Shown piece by piece: positions 55,247 to 63,946 of a DNA stretch of 64,000 bases. Position 1 is the first letter of the stretch, and each line of letters opens with the position of its first letter. The position numbers were made by a program, and so were the translations under genes. The notes below the pieces were generated by a model. That model was given only the letters and a program-made list of their open reading frames with translations. It searched no databases and was not told where the DNA came from. This DNA comes from QZLE01 sp033852135 (GTDB lineage Bacteria; Pseudomonadota; Gammaproteobacteria; QZLD01), in contig JAWSVB010000010.1 of the NCBI GenBank assembly GCA_033852135.1, positions 227,379 to 291,378 of the forward strand, written 5' to 3'.

Positions 55247-56344
55247 TTATTTCGCTTGTTTTTCATAAAATTCTTCTATGAATAGCTCCAGTCTCTGTTC
55301 TGCAATTGCATCACGCAGCTGCTGCATTAAATATTGATAGTAATGCAAGTTGTGAATGGTGTTTAGCCTTGAGCCTAGCATCTCATTAGTTTTGTCTAGA
55401 TGGCGTAGATAAGATCTTGAATAGTGTCTACAGGTATAGCATTGGCAGTTTTCGTCTAATGGTCTGGTGTCTAGCCTGTATTGGCTATTTCGGATACGAA
55501 TCACACCATTTTCAGTAAACAGGTGACCGTTACGGGCATTTCTGGTCGGCATTACACAGTCAAACATATCAACGCCGCGTCGCACCGCTTCTACTATATC
55601 TTCTGGTTTTCCAACGCCCATTAGATAGCGTGGTTTGTTTTCTGGCATGTGTGGTACTAGATTGTCGAGAACATGGATACGTTCTTCTTCAGTCTCGCCA
55701 ACAGATAGACCGCCAATTGCGTAACCATCAAATTCGATCTCTTTTAGACCATCAATAGATATTTTACGTAGGTCAGGATACATCCCACCTTGAACAATGC
55801 CAAAAAGTGCAGATGGGTTGTCACCATGAGCATTTTTGCTGCGTTTAGCCCAGCGTAGGGATAGTTCCATTGAGTCGCGAGCTTCAGGTACTGTGGCAGG
55901 GTAGGGGGTGCACTCATCAAAGATCATAACAATATCTGCACCAAGATCTCGTTGAACTTGCATCGATTCTTCAGGCCCTAGAAAGATTTTGCTGCCATCG
56001 ATAGGTGATTTGAATGTCACACCTTTTTCTTCAATTTTGCGCAGTTCCCCTAGGCTCCATACTTGAAAGCCACCAGAGTCTGTTAGAATCGGTTTTTCCC
56101 AATTCATAAAATCATGCAGTGTGCCGTGGGCTTTTATCACATCCATACCTGGTTTAAGCATAAGGTGAAATGTGTTGCCTAAAATAATTTCAGCACCAAG
56201 GTCTTTTACCTCTTCTGGGGATACTGATTTAACGGTACCTTGGGTACCAACAGGCATAAATGCTGGTGTTTCTATGGTGCCACGTTCGAATTTAAGTTGG
56301 CCTCTTCGAGCTGCGCCATCACTATTATAAGTTTGAAATTCCAT
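55247..56344 (-). CDS. tgt: queuine/preQ1 tRNA-ribosyltransferase
   Basis: 365 residues. Substrate and catalytic aspartates lie in ILTDSGGFQVWSL and MFDCVMPTRNARNG; zinc ligands are in CQCYTCRHYSRSYLRHL. It exchanges guanine-34 for preQ1 in tRNAs with GUN anticodons. Next to queA, which acts on the product. Confidence 0.97.
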   Translation of the reverse strand: MEFQTYNSDGAARRGQLKFERGTIETPAFMPVGTQGTVKSVSPEEVKDLGAEIILGNTFHLMLKPGMDVIKAHGTLHDFMNWEKPILTDSGGFQVWSLGELRKIEEKGVTFKSPIDGSKIFLGPEESMQVQRDLGADIVMIFDECTPYPATVPEARDSMELSLRWAKRSKNAHGDNPSALFGIVQGGMYPDLRKISIDGLKEIEFDGYAIGGLSVGETEEERIHVLDNLVPHMPENKPRYLMGVGKPEDIVEAVRRGVDMFDCVMPTRNARNGHLFTENGVIRIRNSQYRLDTRPLDENCQCYTCRHYSRSYLRHLDKTNEMLGSRLNTIHNLHYYQYLMQQLRDAIAEQRLELFIEEFYEKQAK

Positions 56345-56399
56345 CGTATTCTTTTCGTAATTTAAATTTTTAGTAAATCAATAATGAGCTATTAATGTC

Positions 56400-57419
56400 T
56401 TAGTATAAGAACATAGCGTCGCCGTAGCTAAAGAATCTATACTTTTCTGTTACAGCATGATCATATGCTTGCATAATTCTTTCTTTGCTTGCGAAGGCAG
56501 ATACTAGCATTAGCAAGGTTGATGCCGGCAAGTGGAAGTTTGTAAGTAATGCGTCGATGACGTTGAATTTAAATCCAGGATATATAAATATATCTGTCTC
56601 ATCACTATATGGTGTTAACGCTCCGCTTTTTGCGGCTGTTTCCAAACTTCTTACTACTGTTGTACCTACGGCGATTACTCTACCTCCAGCTTCTTTGGCT
56701 TTTGCAATTTTCTGGCACACGTCATTAGTGACCTCGACAACCTCAGAATGCATCTTATGATTTAGTACATCGTCAACGCGTACAGGTTGAAAGGTCCCAG
56801 CTCCTACATGGAGGGTAACGTAGCCAATTTCAACCCCTAGCTGGGTAATTGATTTAATTATATCTTCATCAAAATGGAGCCCAGCTGTTGGCGCAGCTAC
56901 TGCCCCTGGAGTTTTTGCAAAAACAGTTTGATAGCGGTTTTTGTCGCTTTCGCGATCATTTCTCTCAATGTATGGGGGGAGAGGAACATGACCATACTCC
57001 TCTAGAATCTCAAGAGTGCTCATTTCACTATTGAATTCCAGATGAAAGAGTTCATCTTTACGGCCTAGTACCGTTGCTATAACTTCATCTTCAAGAATAA
57101 GTTTTGCACCAGCTTTAGGTGATTTACTGGATTTTACGTGTGCATAGACGGTTTTGCTGTCTACGACCCTTTCAACAAGCACTTCAATTTTCCCACCAGT
57201 CTGCTTTTTACCAAATAGTCTGGCATTGATAACTTTAGTGTTATTGAAAATAAGTATGTCATTGGGCTTTAGGAAGCTGATTATCTGCGAAAAGCTTTTA
57301 TCTTCGATAGCACCAGTCTGGCGATTTAATGTTAATAATCGGCTACTGCTTCTATCTGATAGTGGCTCTTGGGCAATTAGCTCTTCTGGTAAGTCGTATG
57401 TAAAGTCTTGAGTTTTCAT
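56400..57419 (-). CDS. queA: S-adenosylmethionine:tRNA ribosyltransferase-isomerase
   Basis: 340 residues from ATG 57419 (MKTQDFTYDLPEELIAQEPLSDRSSSRLL), the normal QueA beginning. The frame is open 11 codons further upstream, but no ribosome site supports that start. Motifs include ILIFNNTKVINARL, PTAGLHF and LLTNFHLPASTLLMLVSAFA. It makes epoxyqueuosine from preQ1-tRNA. First gene of the queA-tgt-yajC-secDF operon. Confidence 0.96.
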   Translation of the reverse strand: MKTQDFTYDLPEELIAQEPLSDRSSSRLLTLNRQTGAIEDKSFSQIISFLKPNDILIFNNTKVINARLFGKKQTGGKIEVLVERVVDSKTVYAHVKSSKSPKAGAKLILEDEVIATVLGRKDELFHLEFNSEMSTLEILEEYGHVPLPPYIERNDRESDKNRYQTVFAKTPGAVAAPTAGLHFDEDIIKSITQLGVEIGYVTLHVGAGTFQPVRVDDVLNHKMHSEVVEVTNDVCQKIAKAKEAGGRVIAVGTTVVRSLETAAKSGALTPYSDETDIFIYPGFKFNVIDALLTNFHLPASTLLMLVSAFASKERIMQAYDHAVTEKYRFFSYGDAMFLY

Positions 57420-57482
57420 GGCTTGTAGCTTGGTTTTATATAGTTTGCGCATAGTATCAGGATAAAAAACAACTATCGACCC

Positions 57483-57510
57483 TTGATCAATAAAAAAAAT
57501 AGCTTATACT
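57483..57510 (+). promoter_or_regulatory. sigma-70 promoter of tRNA-Leu
   Basis: TTGATC, 16 bp, TATACT, about 50 bp before the tRNA. TTGATCAA is self-complementary, so the same -35 box could also serve the divergent queA operon. Confidence 0.65.
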
Positions 57511-57560
57511 AATTCGCTTCTCAGACCCTACGTCTACTGGGGTTGTTCTAGAGAAAGTGT

Positions 57561-57645
57561 GCCGGGGTGGCGGAATTGGTAGACGCGACGGATTCAAAAT
57601 CCGTTTCCTTCGGGAGTGTCGGTTCGAGTCCGACTCTCGGTACCA
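57561..57645 (+). tRNA. tRNA-Leu (CAA), integration site of the adjacent element
   Basis: An 85-base class II tRNA with a long variable arm and encoded CCA. Anticodon loop TTCAAAA gives CAA; T arm GTCGGTTCGAGTCCGAC. A tyrosine integrase gene begins 165 bp downstream in the same direction, so the 3' end of this tRNA is the likely attachment site (attL). Confidence 0.95.
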
Positions 57646-57756
57646 TTACAGTGTTTCAGATCGTTCCAGATCGTTTCAAAATCCTTATAAATCAATGGCA
57701 TATCCTGAGCACGTTGTTTCAGGGTGTTTCATTGTGTTTCTTTGAATAGCACTAAG

Positions 57757-57809
57757 TTTGGTGCTACTATTGGTGCTACGTCAATTCGCTTTAAATAGGT
57801 AGCACCAAA
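57757..57809 (+). repeat. operator-like repeats at the integrase start
   Basis: TTTGGTGCTAC at 57757-57767, a second direct copy TTGGTGCTAC at 57770-57779, and a perfect inverted copy GTAGCACCAAA at 57799-57809 that touches the integrase ATG at 57810. A related half-site (TAGCAC) lies about 57747-57752. Confidence 0.7.
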
Positions 57810-59030
57810 ATGCCATTAACAGATATACAAATCAAAAGGTTAAAGCCGCAAGAAAAAGATTTTTTTATCTCTGATGAAAAGGGGTTGCGCATACTTATTA
57901 AGGCAAACGGTAAAAAATATTGGCGTTTGAAATATCGCTTTAATGGTAAGCAAAAGACTCTAGCGCTTGGTGTTTACCCAGAAGTTTCACTAAAAGATGC
58001 TCGAAATAAACGAGATGAAGCTCGAAAACTATTGTCCGATGATATAGACCCATCAGAATTTAAGAAAGAAAAAAAACAGCAGATAATTGTAAATGAATCA
58101 AACCGTTTTTCTGTGCATGCAAAGCTCTGGTGGGATAAGAAAAAAGGTAAGTGGTCAGATGCCCATGCAAAAAAACTATTTAAAAGACTCGAAGACAATT
58201 GTTTTAATGATTTGGATAAAAAGCCTGCTGACCAGTTAGTAGCGAATGATATTTTATTGGTGATTGAAAAAATTGAAAGTAGGGGGGCTTTGGATGTTGC
58301 TAGCAGAGTTTTGCAAGATATAAAAAGAGTTTTTGGCTTTGCTGTAGCAAAAAAACGCCTAAAAACTAATCCCGCTACAGGATTAGAAAGTGTTGATATC
58401 ATTGAAGAACGTATAGTTAAGCATAGACCGTCTATGGAAAATGCCGAATTAGGGCTTTTTTTGAAGGAGTTAGAAAACTATGAAGAAAAAGGTGGAGTAT
58501 TAACAAAGCTTGCTCTTAAGATGCTTGTTTTTACTTTTGTACGCTCTGGTGAGTTAAGGGGGGCTAGGTGGTCAGAATTTAATCTAAAAGAAAAAATATG
58601 GCGCATACCAGCCGAGCGAATGAAAATGAAAACAGAGCATATTGTTCCACTATCAAAACAGGTTGTTGAGATTATAAAAGAGTTAAATAAAATTACTGGA
58701 GCTGATGATCTGGTTTTTCCATCTGTACGAAGCAGCGAAAAACCTATGTCAGATAATACAATGCGGCATGCTCTGCAAAAACGCCTTGGTTGGGATGGTT
58801 TGCACGAAGGTAAATCAAAGGCTGTCCCGCATGGCTTTCGCGCTAATGCTTCATCAATTTTAAATGAACAAGGATTTAATCCAGATGCAATTGAGCGTCA
58901 ACTGTCACATACAGAGAGGAATGGTGTTCGTGCTGCTTATACACATCATGCAAGATATTTAGATGAAAGGGGAGAAATGATGCAGTGGTGGGCTGATTTC
59001 TTGGATGGTGAACGGAAAAAGTGTAAATAG
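57810..59030 (+). CDS. int: tyrosine integrase, P4-type with N-terminal DUF4102 arm-binding domain
   Basis: 406 residues. The N-terminal arm-binding domain (LTDIQIKRLKPQEKDFFISDEKGLRI, TLALGVYPEVSLKDARNKRDEARKLL) is followed by a core-binding domain and the catalytic domain. The active-site set is complete: R245 (FVRSGELRGARW), H341 and R344 (HGFRANASS), H367 (QLSHTERN) and Y377 (AAYTHHA). It should integrate and excise the element at the neighbouring tRNA-Leu. Convergent with alpA. Confidence 0.95.
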   Translation: MPLTDIQIKRLKPQEKDFFISDEKGLRILIKANGKKYWRLKYRFNGKQKTLALGVYPEVSLKDARNKRDEARKLLSDDIDPSEFKKEKKQQIIVNESNRFSVHAKLWWDKKKGKWSDAHAKKLFKRLEDNCFNDLDKKPADQLVANDILLVIEKIESRGALDVASRVLQDIKRVFGFAVAKKRLKTNPATGLESVDIIEERIVKHRPSMENAELGLFLKELENYEEKGGVLTKLALKMLVFTFVRSGELRGARWSEFNLKEKIWRIPAERMKMKTEHIVPLSKQVVEIIKELNKITGADDLVFPSVRSSEKPMSDNTMRHALQKRLGWDGLHEGKSKAVPHGFRANASSILNEQGFNPDAIERQLSHTERNGVRAAYTHHARYLDERGEMMQWWADFLDGERKKCK

Positions 59031-59048
59031 TGTAAATAATACTGCAGA

Positions 59049-59234
59049 CTAGTGTTTGCGCTCTCTAGAATCAAGCCACTCTTCAACTTCATGAGCATAC
59101 CAGCCAACGGCACCAACACCAAGGCTGACCCGTTTTGGAAATTCATTATTTTTTTCACGGCGCCAGATAGTGGTTCTGGAAAGTCCTGTATAATCTGATA
59201 CATCTTTTATTCTAAGGATTCTTTTCACATCCAT
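59049..59234 (-). CDS. alpA: AlpA-family transcriptional regulator/excisionase-like protein
   Basis: 61 residues: ILRIKDVSDYTGLSRTTIWRREKNNEFPKRV followed by GWYAHEVEEWLDSR is the AlpA (MerR-like winged helix) signature. AlpA proteins activate integrase or excision. The ATG has GGAGG 5 bp upstream and overlaps the relaxase stop by 10 bp, so alpA is last in the mobilisation operon, an uncommon place. Confidence 0.9.
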   Translation of the reverse strand: MDVKRILRIKDVSDYTGLSRTTIWRREKNNEFPKRVSLGVGAVGWYAHEVEEWLDSRERKH

Positions 59235-61810
59235 TCCTCCAAATATTCTAATTCTTGTGATATTTCTGTAGTAGCTTGAAAATGTTGCTGAATCTCTGGT
59301 GATTTATTTTCCAAATATTCAATAGCTAAAGACTTGTATCTATCAGTACTCATTTGCTTAGCTAGAGTATTAATAATTTTATCTGTGCTAAGTTTTTTGC
59401 CTCGGTCGCCAGCGCCATGCAGTGTTTCAATTTCTTCTCGGTTGACATACCAGTGACAATTATCTTTATGGCGTGATCCTGCAACATAGGATTCAGCCCG
59501 TCCCATAGATGTTGAGTAATAAACAAATGTATCTCCATCGATTGTCGTACCTTGAGATGAATAAATTGTGGAAGCATAGGCTTGAGCCATATAAAAATGA
59601 CCTTTGTCATTGCAGTACTCTGAAGTATCGAAGGTTTTTGTGTCTCCATTATCAAGATCAACTGTCAAAAGGTAACCAGATTCTGTTGTCTGAATTTTTT
59701 TAATTGTACCGAGCTGCCCATTAGTTAAGTCTCGTTTATAATCATTGCGGCATAATCTTATGCGATCACCAGTGGAATATTCAAAGCGAAGTGATTTATC
59801 GCTGATCGAACATTCAATTTCAATGTTTTCGCTACCAAGTTTTCCTTCTTGCTGATAAATACCCCTTACTAGATCATTGAGCGTTTTTACGTCTTTCCAC
59901 CTATGAGCAAGAATCATAGATTCTTTTTTAGGATTGCTGATTCTAAAATCATTCCATTCATCAATTAATTTTGACCTTGTGTGCTCACCATTGTATTCAA
60001 GATTCAATAGTCCCTTCTCTAGGTGAGCTTTTAGTGCTGGTTCTGCATTTCCATTACGTAGATCTTGAACAGCCCTACGTGCCCATACTTCACGCTGTCT
60101 TCTAATGTTTTCTAGGCGTGAACAGCCTAGTTTATTGGATAGATATTTAAGTGACCCACCGTGAGTAATGGCATCCATTTGCTTGTCTTCACCAACTAAA
60201 ATGATTTTGCCTTTAGCTTGATCAACAGCTGATATTAGTGACAGTAAGTCTTGGCTTGAAAGTTGTCCGGCTTCATCTACAAGCAGAATTGTTTTATTTA
60301 GATCGTATTTTTTAGCTTTTAGATCATCTAATAGTTTTTTTATAGTTGATGATTTAATTCCAGTTTCATCCTGCAATTGTGTTGCAGCTTTACGTGCAAC
60401 TGTAGCACCAATAACATTATATCCGTTAGCTTCGTATGCTGACTTAACAGTAAGCATAGAGGTGGATTTTCCCGCACCCGCAGCACCTTGTAGGATATCT
60501 AAACTGCTTTGGCATACAGCAAAAACACTCTCTTGTTGCTCATCTGATAGGGGATATCCTTTCGATTCTGCAAAGCTTGAGATGGAATTTTGAATGATAC
60601 TATCAGGTAGCTTATATTGAGTTTGTTTTTGGAGTTTATCAGCAATATCAATTAACTGTTTTTCATTTTCAATTATTGTTTTTGTAGTAAAAATTTGGTT
60701 TTGTTTATCATCTATTCCCAGCGCAATAAGTTCTGATTCTTGCAAAATATTCTGAACAATAAACTCAATGTTATCTAATCCAGCTCCACTCCACTGAGCT
60801 TCAATTGCTAGTTTCTCGTATATATCTTGCAACCTAAAAATAGAATGCTTTTCTGTAAGATCTGATAATATGGATTCTGATGGGAGCGGGGATTCTACTT
60901 CAACTAAATTTTTTTGTATTAGTCCTGAAGCTATTTCTGAAGCTATTTCTGAAGTAAACCCTATGTCATCCATTTCTTGCTCCCACCGCTCGAAAAGGGC
61001 GGGGCGGTCTATTTCTTTTTTATATTTTCTTGATGTAACAGAAATTACATCCCCAATTTTACTTGAACTATTAGTGGCTCCTATCTTGTTCATTAAGGAC
61101 TTAATTTGAGTTGAACGTTTTGAATAAGATTTGCAGACTTGTTTTGGTACACCGAATATTTCAAAAATGTCACTACCTTCTGGTTGTTCAATTTTGAAGC
61201 CGATTTCGCGTAACCCTTTTGCAAGTTCTGCTATATAAGTTGCATTTAGAGCCTTTTGCCATACGTAAATTAATCTAGATTCAATAGTGCCCCAGCTTCC
61301 ATCTTCTCTTGGTGCTAAGTTTGCAATTAAACAGTGTGTGTGAAGTTGCGGATCTTGCTCTCTGCTTGTCGAGTGTTCGTACAATGCAGCTATGACCCCA
61401 ATTACTTTTTCAATTTCCTTACCTTGGCTGCCTCTTCTTGCAAATGCTGCTTGTCCTTCAAGCAGTTTAATTGCTGATTTAACAGCATGCAGCTGTGCTT
61501 TCTGAATCCTTCTTCTTGTAGCCCTATCTGATCTAGCCCAAAGGACAGATACGGATTTTGGCGCAGAAAAAGTAAGATCCCAGCCTGCTTTGTGACTTAT
61601 GCCGGCATTTTGGCATAAAGCTGAACCATCGGGGGCAAATCCTTTAAAAATTTTGTAATAGTCATTTACGCTGATCTTACCATTCAATTTAAGTAGTCTT
61701 GCTGCTAAACCAGACCACTCACCTTCGGGTTCACCTCCGGAGTTGTAATAGTCTTCCTTTGCTAGATCAGCATAGTATTTGAGATCATTAATTTTGTTTA
61801 TGGATGGCAT
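59225..61810 (-). CDS. MOBF-family conjugative relaxase/helicase (TrwC/TraI-like)
   Basis: 861 residues. Relaxase domain with N-terminal tyrosines (KYYADLAKEDYY, Y21/Y22 likely catalytic) and the three-histidine metal site (H147, H157, H159 in EHSTSREQDPQLHTHC). The C-terminal part is a RecD-like helicase with Walker A GAAGAGKST (about residue 440) and Walker B LLVDEAGQLSS. A short tandem repeat encodes EIASEIAS. It nicks oriT and unwinds the transferred strand. GGAGG before ATG; its start overlaps the coupling-protein gene by 23 bp. Confidence 0.94.
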   Translation of the reverse strand: MPSINKINDLKYYADLAKEDYYNSGGEPEGEWSGLAARLLKLNGKISVNDYYKIFKGFAPDGSALCQNAGISHKAGWDLTFSAPKSVSVLWARSDRATRRRIQKAQLHAVKSAIKLLEGQAAFARRGSQGKEIEKVIGVIAALYEHSTSREQDPQLHTHCLIANLAPREDGSWGTIESRLIYVWQKALNATYIAELAKGLREIGFKIEQPEGSDIFEIFGVPKQVCKSYSKRSTQIKSLMNKIGATNSSSKIGDVISVTSRKYKKEIDRPALFERWEQEMDDIGFTSEIASEIASGLIQKNLVEVESPLPSESILSDLTEKHSIFRLQDIYEKLAIEAQWSGAGLDNIEFIVQNILQESELIALGIDDKQNQIFTTKTIIENEKQLIDIADKLQKQTQYKLPDSIIQNSISSFAESKGYPLSDEQQESVFAVCQSSLDILQGAAGAGKSTSMLTVKSAYEANGYNVIGATVARKAATQLQDETGIKSSTIKKLLDDLKAKKYDLNKTILLVDEAGQLSSQDLLSLISAVDQAKGKIILVGEDKQMDAITHGGSLKYLSNKLGCSRLENIRRQREVWARRAVQDLRNGNAEPALKAHLEKGLLNLEYNGEHTRSKLIDEWNDFRISNPKKESMILAHRWKDVKTLNDLVRGIYQQEGKLGSENIEIECSISDKSLRFEYSTGDRIRLCRNDYKRDLTNGQLGTIKKIQTTESGYLLTVDLDNGDTKTFDTSEYCNDKGHFYMAQAYASTIYSSQGTTIDGDTFVYYSTSMGRAESYVAGSRHKDNCHWYVNREEIETLHGAGDRGKKLSTDKIINTLAKQMSTDRYKSLAIEYLENKSPEIQQHFQATTEISQELEYLEEWM

Positions 61811-63587
61811 GCCGCCTCCGTTGGATTAATTGATCTCGCTTACTAATACTTGTTTTTGGTTTCTGTGGTTTCTGTGGTTTCTGTGGTTTTGTTTTTTGAT
61901 TGATTACTGATGGCTTACTTGTTACCCATTTCGCAGGGACATGAGCCTGAGCAATCTTTTTCCAATTCCGGAAAGTCCATTTAAGGCGGTAAATAGCATA
62001 TAAGCTAGGTAGCAGTAAATACCCTTCTACACCTTCTTTATCAGCATATGGCAAATGTACTAGATCTTCATGGCTTACCAGCGGTTTCTTTTCTTGGAGC
62101 CATGTATAAGTTTTAGATTTTGGGTCATAAACAGGCCTTTCAATAGTTCTTTCGCCAAATATTTCTGATGTGTATTTGGCAGTGCTGCCTGCAGACCCTG
62201 CTCGCATTGCAACGAAGATGGTAAATAGATTTAAAAGTGAGTCCGCACCGTTATTTCCGTATATTCCTTGCAGTTGAGATATTGATTGTGTGCCTGCAAG
62301 AGTCCTGCATCCTTTAGAACGCCCCAAACTCATCCACTCTATCAATGATTCGTTCTTTGGGAGATTTCCTAACTCATCTAAGAAAAGCCAGAATTCCCTC
62401 TTTATAGAGTCAGGAAGTGCAAGAATATGAGCGCTCATCAAAGATATAATTGCATTAGCAAGGTTTGCCCCAAGCCCTTTGAATCTTTTGTCAGCTTGAA
62501 CGATAACTCTTCTTTGTTTGCTATTAGATTGGTTAATCCACTCGTGGACTGAAAAGCTTCTGTTATCAGGGTTTGGCCACGCTTTGGCAAGATGGAATAT
62601 CCATCCTAGGCGTGAAATTAGCTTGATATAAAAGCTAGTAGTTGTTTTACTTTTCTCTTCGATAAACCTTGATACTTTCGGATCATACTTCTCAAGCAAT
62701 GTGCAAAATGATTGTTCATCTAGGGTTAATAGATTAGCAACATCCTTCCATCCCCAGCGTTTTCTGGTTGCGTTAAGTATTATTGTGATAGCTACGAATA
62801 TTAGTCTGGAACCATCACTCCATACCGTATCTTTTTCTTCTGTAGGGAATAGCATCTCGGCAATTAAAGTTGCCATAGCATCATTAAAAGAATCTTTCTG
62901 AATATCCCACTGGTATGTTCGTTTGTCCCAAGGGGCCAATAGAACACAATACTTATTGAAAAGTACTTCTGTGTATTCTTTCTTTTCATCGTATATAAAT
63001 AATAATGTTTTACGTCTGATTATTTGAATGAGTAACTGTTTCAAAAATACTGATTTGCCGCTCCCATGTACTCCAGATACAAAAAAGTTTCCACTCTCTC
63101 TGGATAATGGAAGGATTATATCTGGGTGTATGTTTAAGCCTATACCTGAATATTTTATTTCTTTTTTTAGCATCTTATTAGCGTGCTTAATGGCTTCTTT
63201 GTAGAAATAAAGTTTTGGTCCTTCGATATGCTTTAGTTTTTCGGTTAACCTGTTTTTATAAAGCAGAATTGCGAACATGCATGAAACGACAAGCGAAAGT
63301 AACAATTGGAATATAAGGTGGTATATGAAATCATCTTCAAACCCATTTGTTTTGAGGTAATATTTATAATCTTTAAGATACCCATGTTTTCTTTCGTTAA
63401 ACTCATCCTTGATTATCCTGGTGAAGGCTTTGGCATGATTTGAAGTTGCTTCCCACTTTGTATTAATGTGCCATGTCAAAATGGTAGTGACAAAGAATAA
63501 AAATATGAATGCAAAAATCGCAACTAGCACAATAGTTGGTAATCCATATTTCTTTTCTTGATGAGGAAGCAATTTAGCCATTACCAC
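61788..63587 (-). CDS. type IV coupling protein (TraD/VirD4-like)
   Basis: 599 residues. Two N-terminal transmembrane helices (about 17-40 and 90-110), Walker A FVSGVHGSGKSVFLKQ (about residue 172), and Walker B FWLFLDELGNLPKNE (about 400). The C-terminus has a Gln-Lys-Pro repeat (PQKPQKPQKPKT) encoded by 9-bp tandem units at about 61858-61888. It would hand the relaxase-DNA complex to a conjugation channel. No channel gene lies in the window. Confidence 0.92.
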   Translation of the reverse strand: MVMAKLLPHQEKKYGLPTIVLVAIFAFIFLFFVTTILTWHINTKWEATSNHAKAFTRIIKDEFNERKHGYLKDYKYYLKTNGFEDDFIYHLIFQLLLSLVVSCMFAILLYKNRLTEKLKHIEGPKLYFYKEAIKHANKMLKKEIKYSGIGLNIHPDIILPLSRESGNFFVSGVHGSGKSVFLKQLLIQIIRRKTLLFIYDEKKEYTEVLFNKYCVLLAPWDKRTYQWDIQKDSFNDAMATLIAEMLFPTEEKDTVWSDGSRLIFVAITIILNATRKRWGWKDVANLLTLDEQSFCTLLEKYDPKVSRFIEEKSKTTTSFYIKLISRLGWIFHLAKAWPNPDNRSFSVHEWINQSNSKQRRVIVQADKRFKGLGANLANAIISLMSAHILALPDSIKREFWLFLDELGNLPKNESLIEWMSLGRSKGCRTLAGTQSISQLQGIYGNNGADSLLNLFTIFVAMRAGSAGSTAKYTSEIFGERTIERPVYDPKSKTYTWLQEKKPLVSHEDLVHLPYADKEGVEGYLLLPSLYAIYRLKWTFRNWKKIAQAHVPAKWVTSKPSVINQKTKPQKPQKPQKPKTSISKRDQLIQRRRHAIHKQN

Positions 63588-63862
63588 TTGATTCCTTTTT
63601 TATTCAGTTGCTCTTTTGCTTGTGTCTTCTCCTCTGGTTTTAGGGCTAGAAGTACGCTCAGCATTTCAAATGTTGATTGACGTTGTCTTTGTTCCAATTT
63701 TGAAAGCAAATTTCCTATTTGTTTTTGCTCTTGATATTTACTCCATGATTGGCGCAATATCTCAGAAACGTTGCTGTTTTGTTTTTCTACCTCTTCTAAG
63801 AGCAATAGATAATCTTTTTGCGATAGGCGGACTCCAACTTGTTGCGCTGTATTTTTTTTCAT
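63581..63862 (-). CDS. small ribbon-helix-helix-like mobilisation accessory protein
   Basis: 93 residues from ATG 63862 (GGAG 8 bp upstream; the frame is open to 63886). The N-terminus AQQVGVRLSQKDYLLLLEEVEKQNSNVSEILRQSWSKY has the beta-helix-helix pattern of MobC/TraY-like RHH proteins. A Gln/Glu-rich helix follows. Its stop overlaps the coupling-protein start by 7 bp. It likely binds oriT or autoregulates the operon. Confidence 0.65.
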   Translation of the reverse strand: MKKNTAQQVGVRLSQKDYLLLLEEVEKQNSNVSEILRQSWSKYQEQKQIGNLLSKLEQRQRQSTFEMLSVLLALKPEEKTQAKEQLNKKGIKW

Positions 63863-63916
63863 TGCGTTAACTCCGTAAACATTCAATAAATCAACTATAT
63901 GCGTTTATTTTTTATG

Positions 63917-63946
63917 ATTGCTGTTACCAATTTTGATAACAGCAAT
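63917..63946. repeat. inverted repeat upstream of the mobilisation operon (operator or oriT candidate)
   Basis: ATTGCTGTTA (63917-63926) and TAACAGCAAT (63937-63946), perfect 10-bp arms around a 10-bp spacer, 55 bp upstream of the RHH-like gene start. I see no further complete gene between here and the window end. Confidence 0.6.

Noticed and set aside
57557..57749. Two plus-strand ORFs of about 60 residues over tRNA-Leu
   Set aside because: They overlap the tRNA gene completely at their 5' ends and have no protein-like features.
61858..61890. Short tandem repeat that might suggest a CRISPR-like array
   Set aside because: These are three 9-bp units coding for Gln-Lys-Pro in the coupling protein; there are no spacers, and no CRISPR array is seen anywhere in the window.
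57810..63886. Prophage
   Set aside because: The integrase and AlpA occur in prophages too, but the relaxase and coupling protein show a conjugative mobilizable element, and no phage structural gene is visible.
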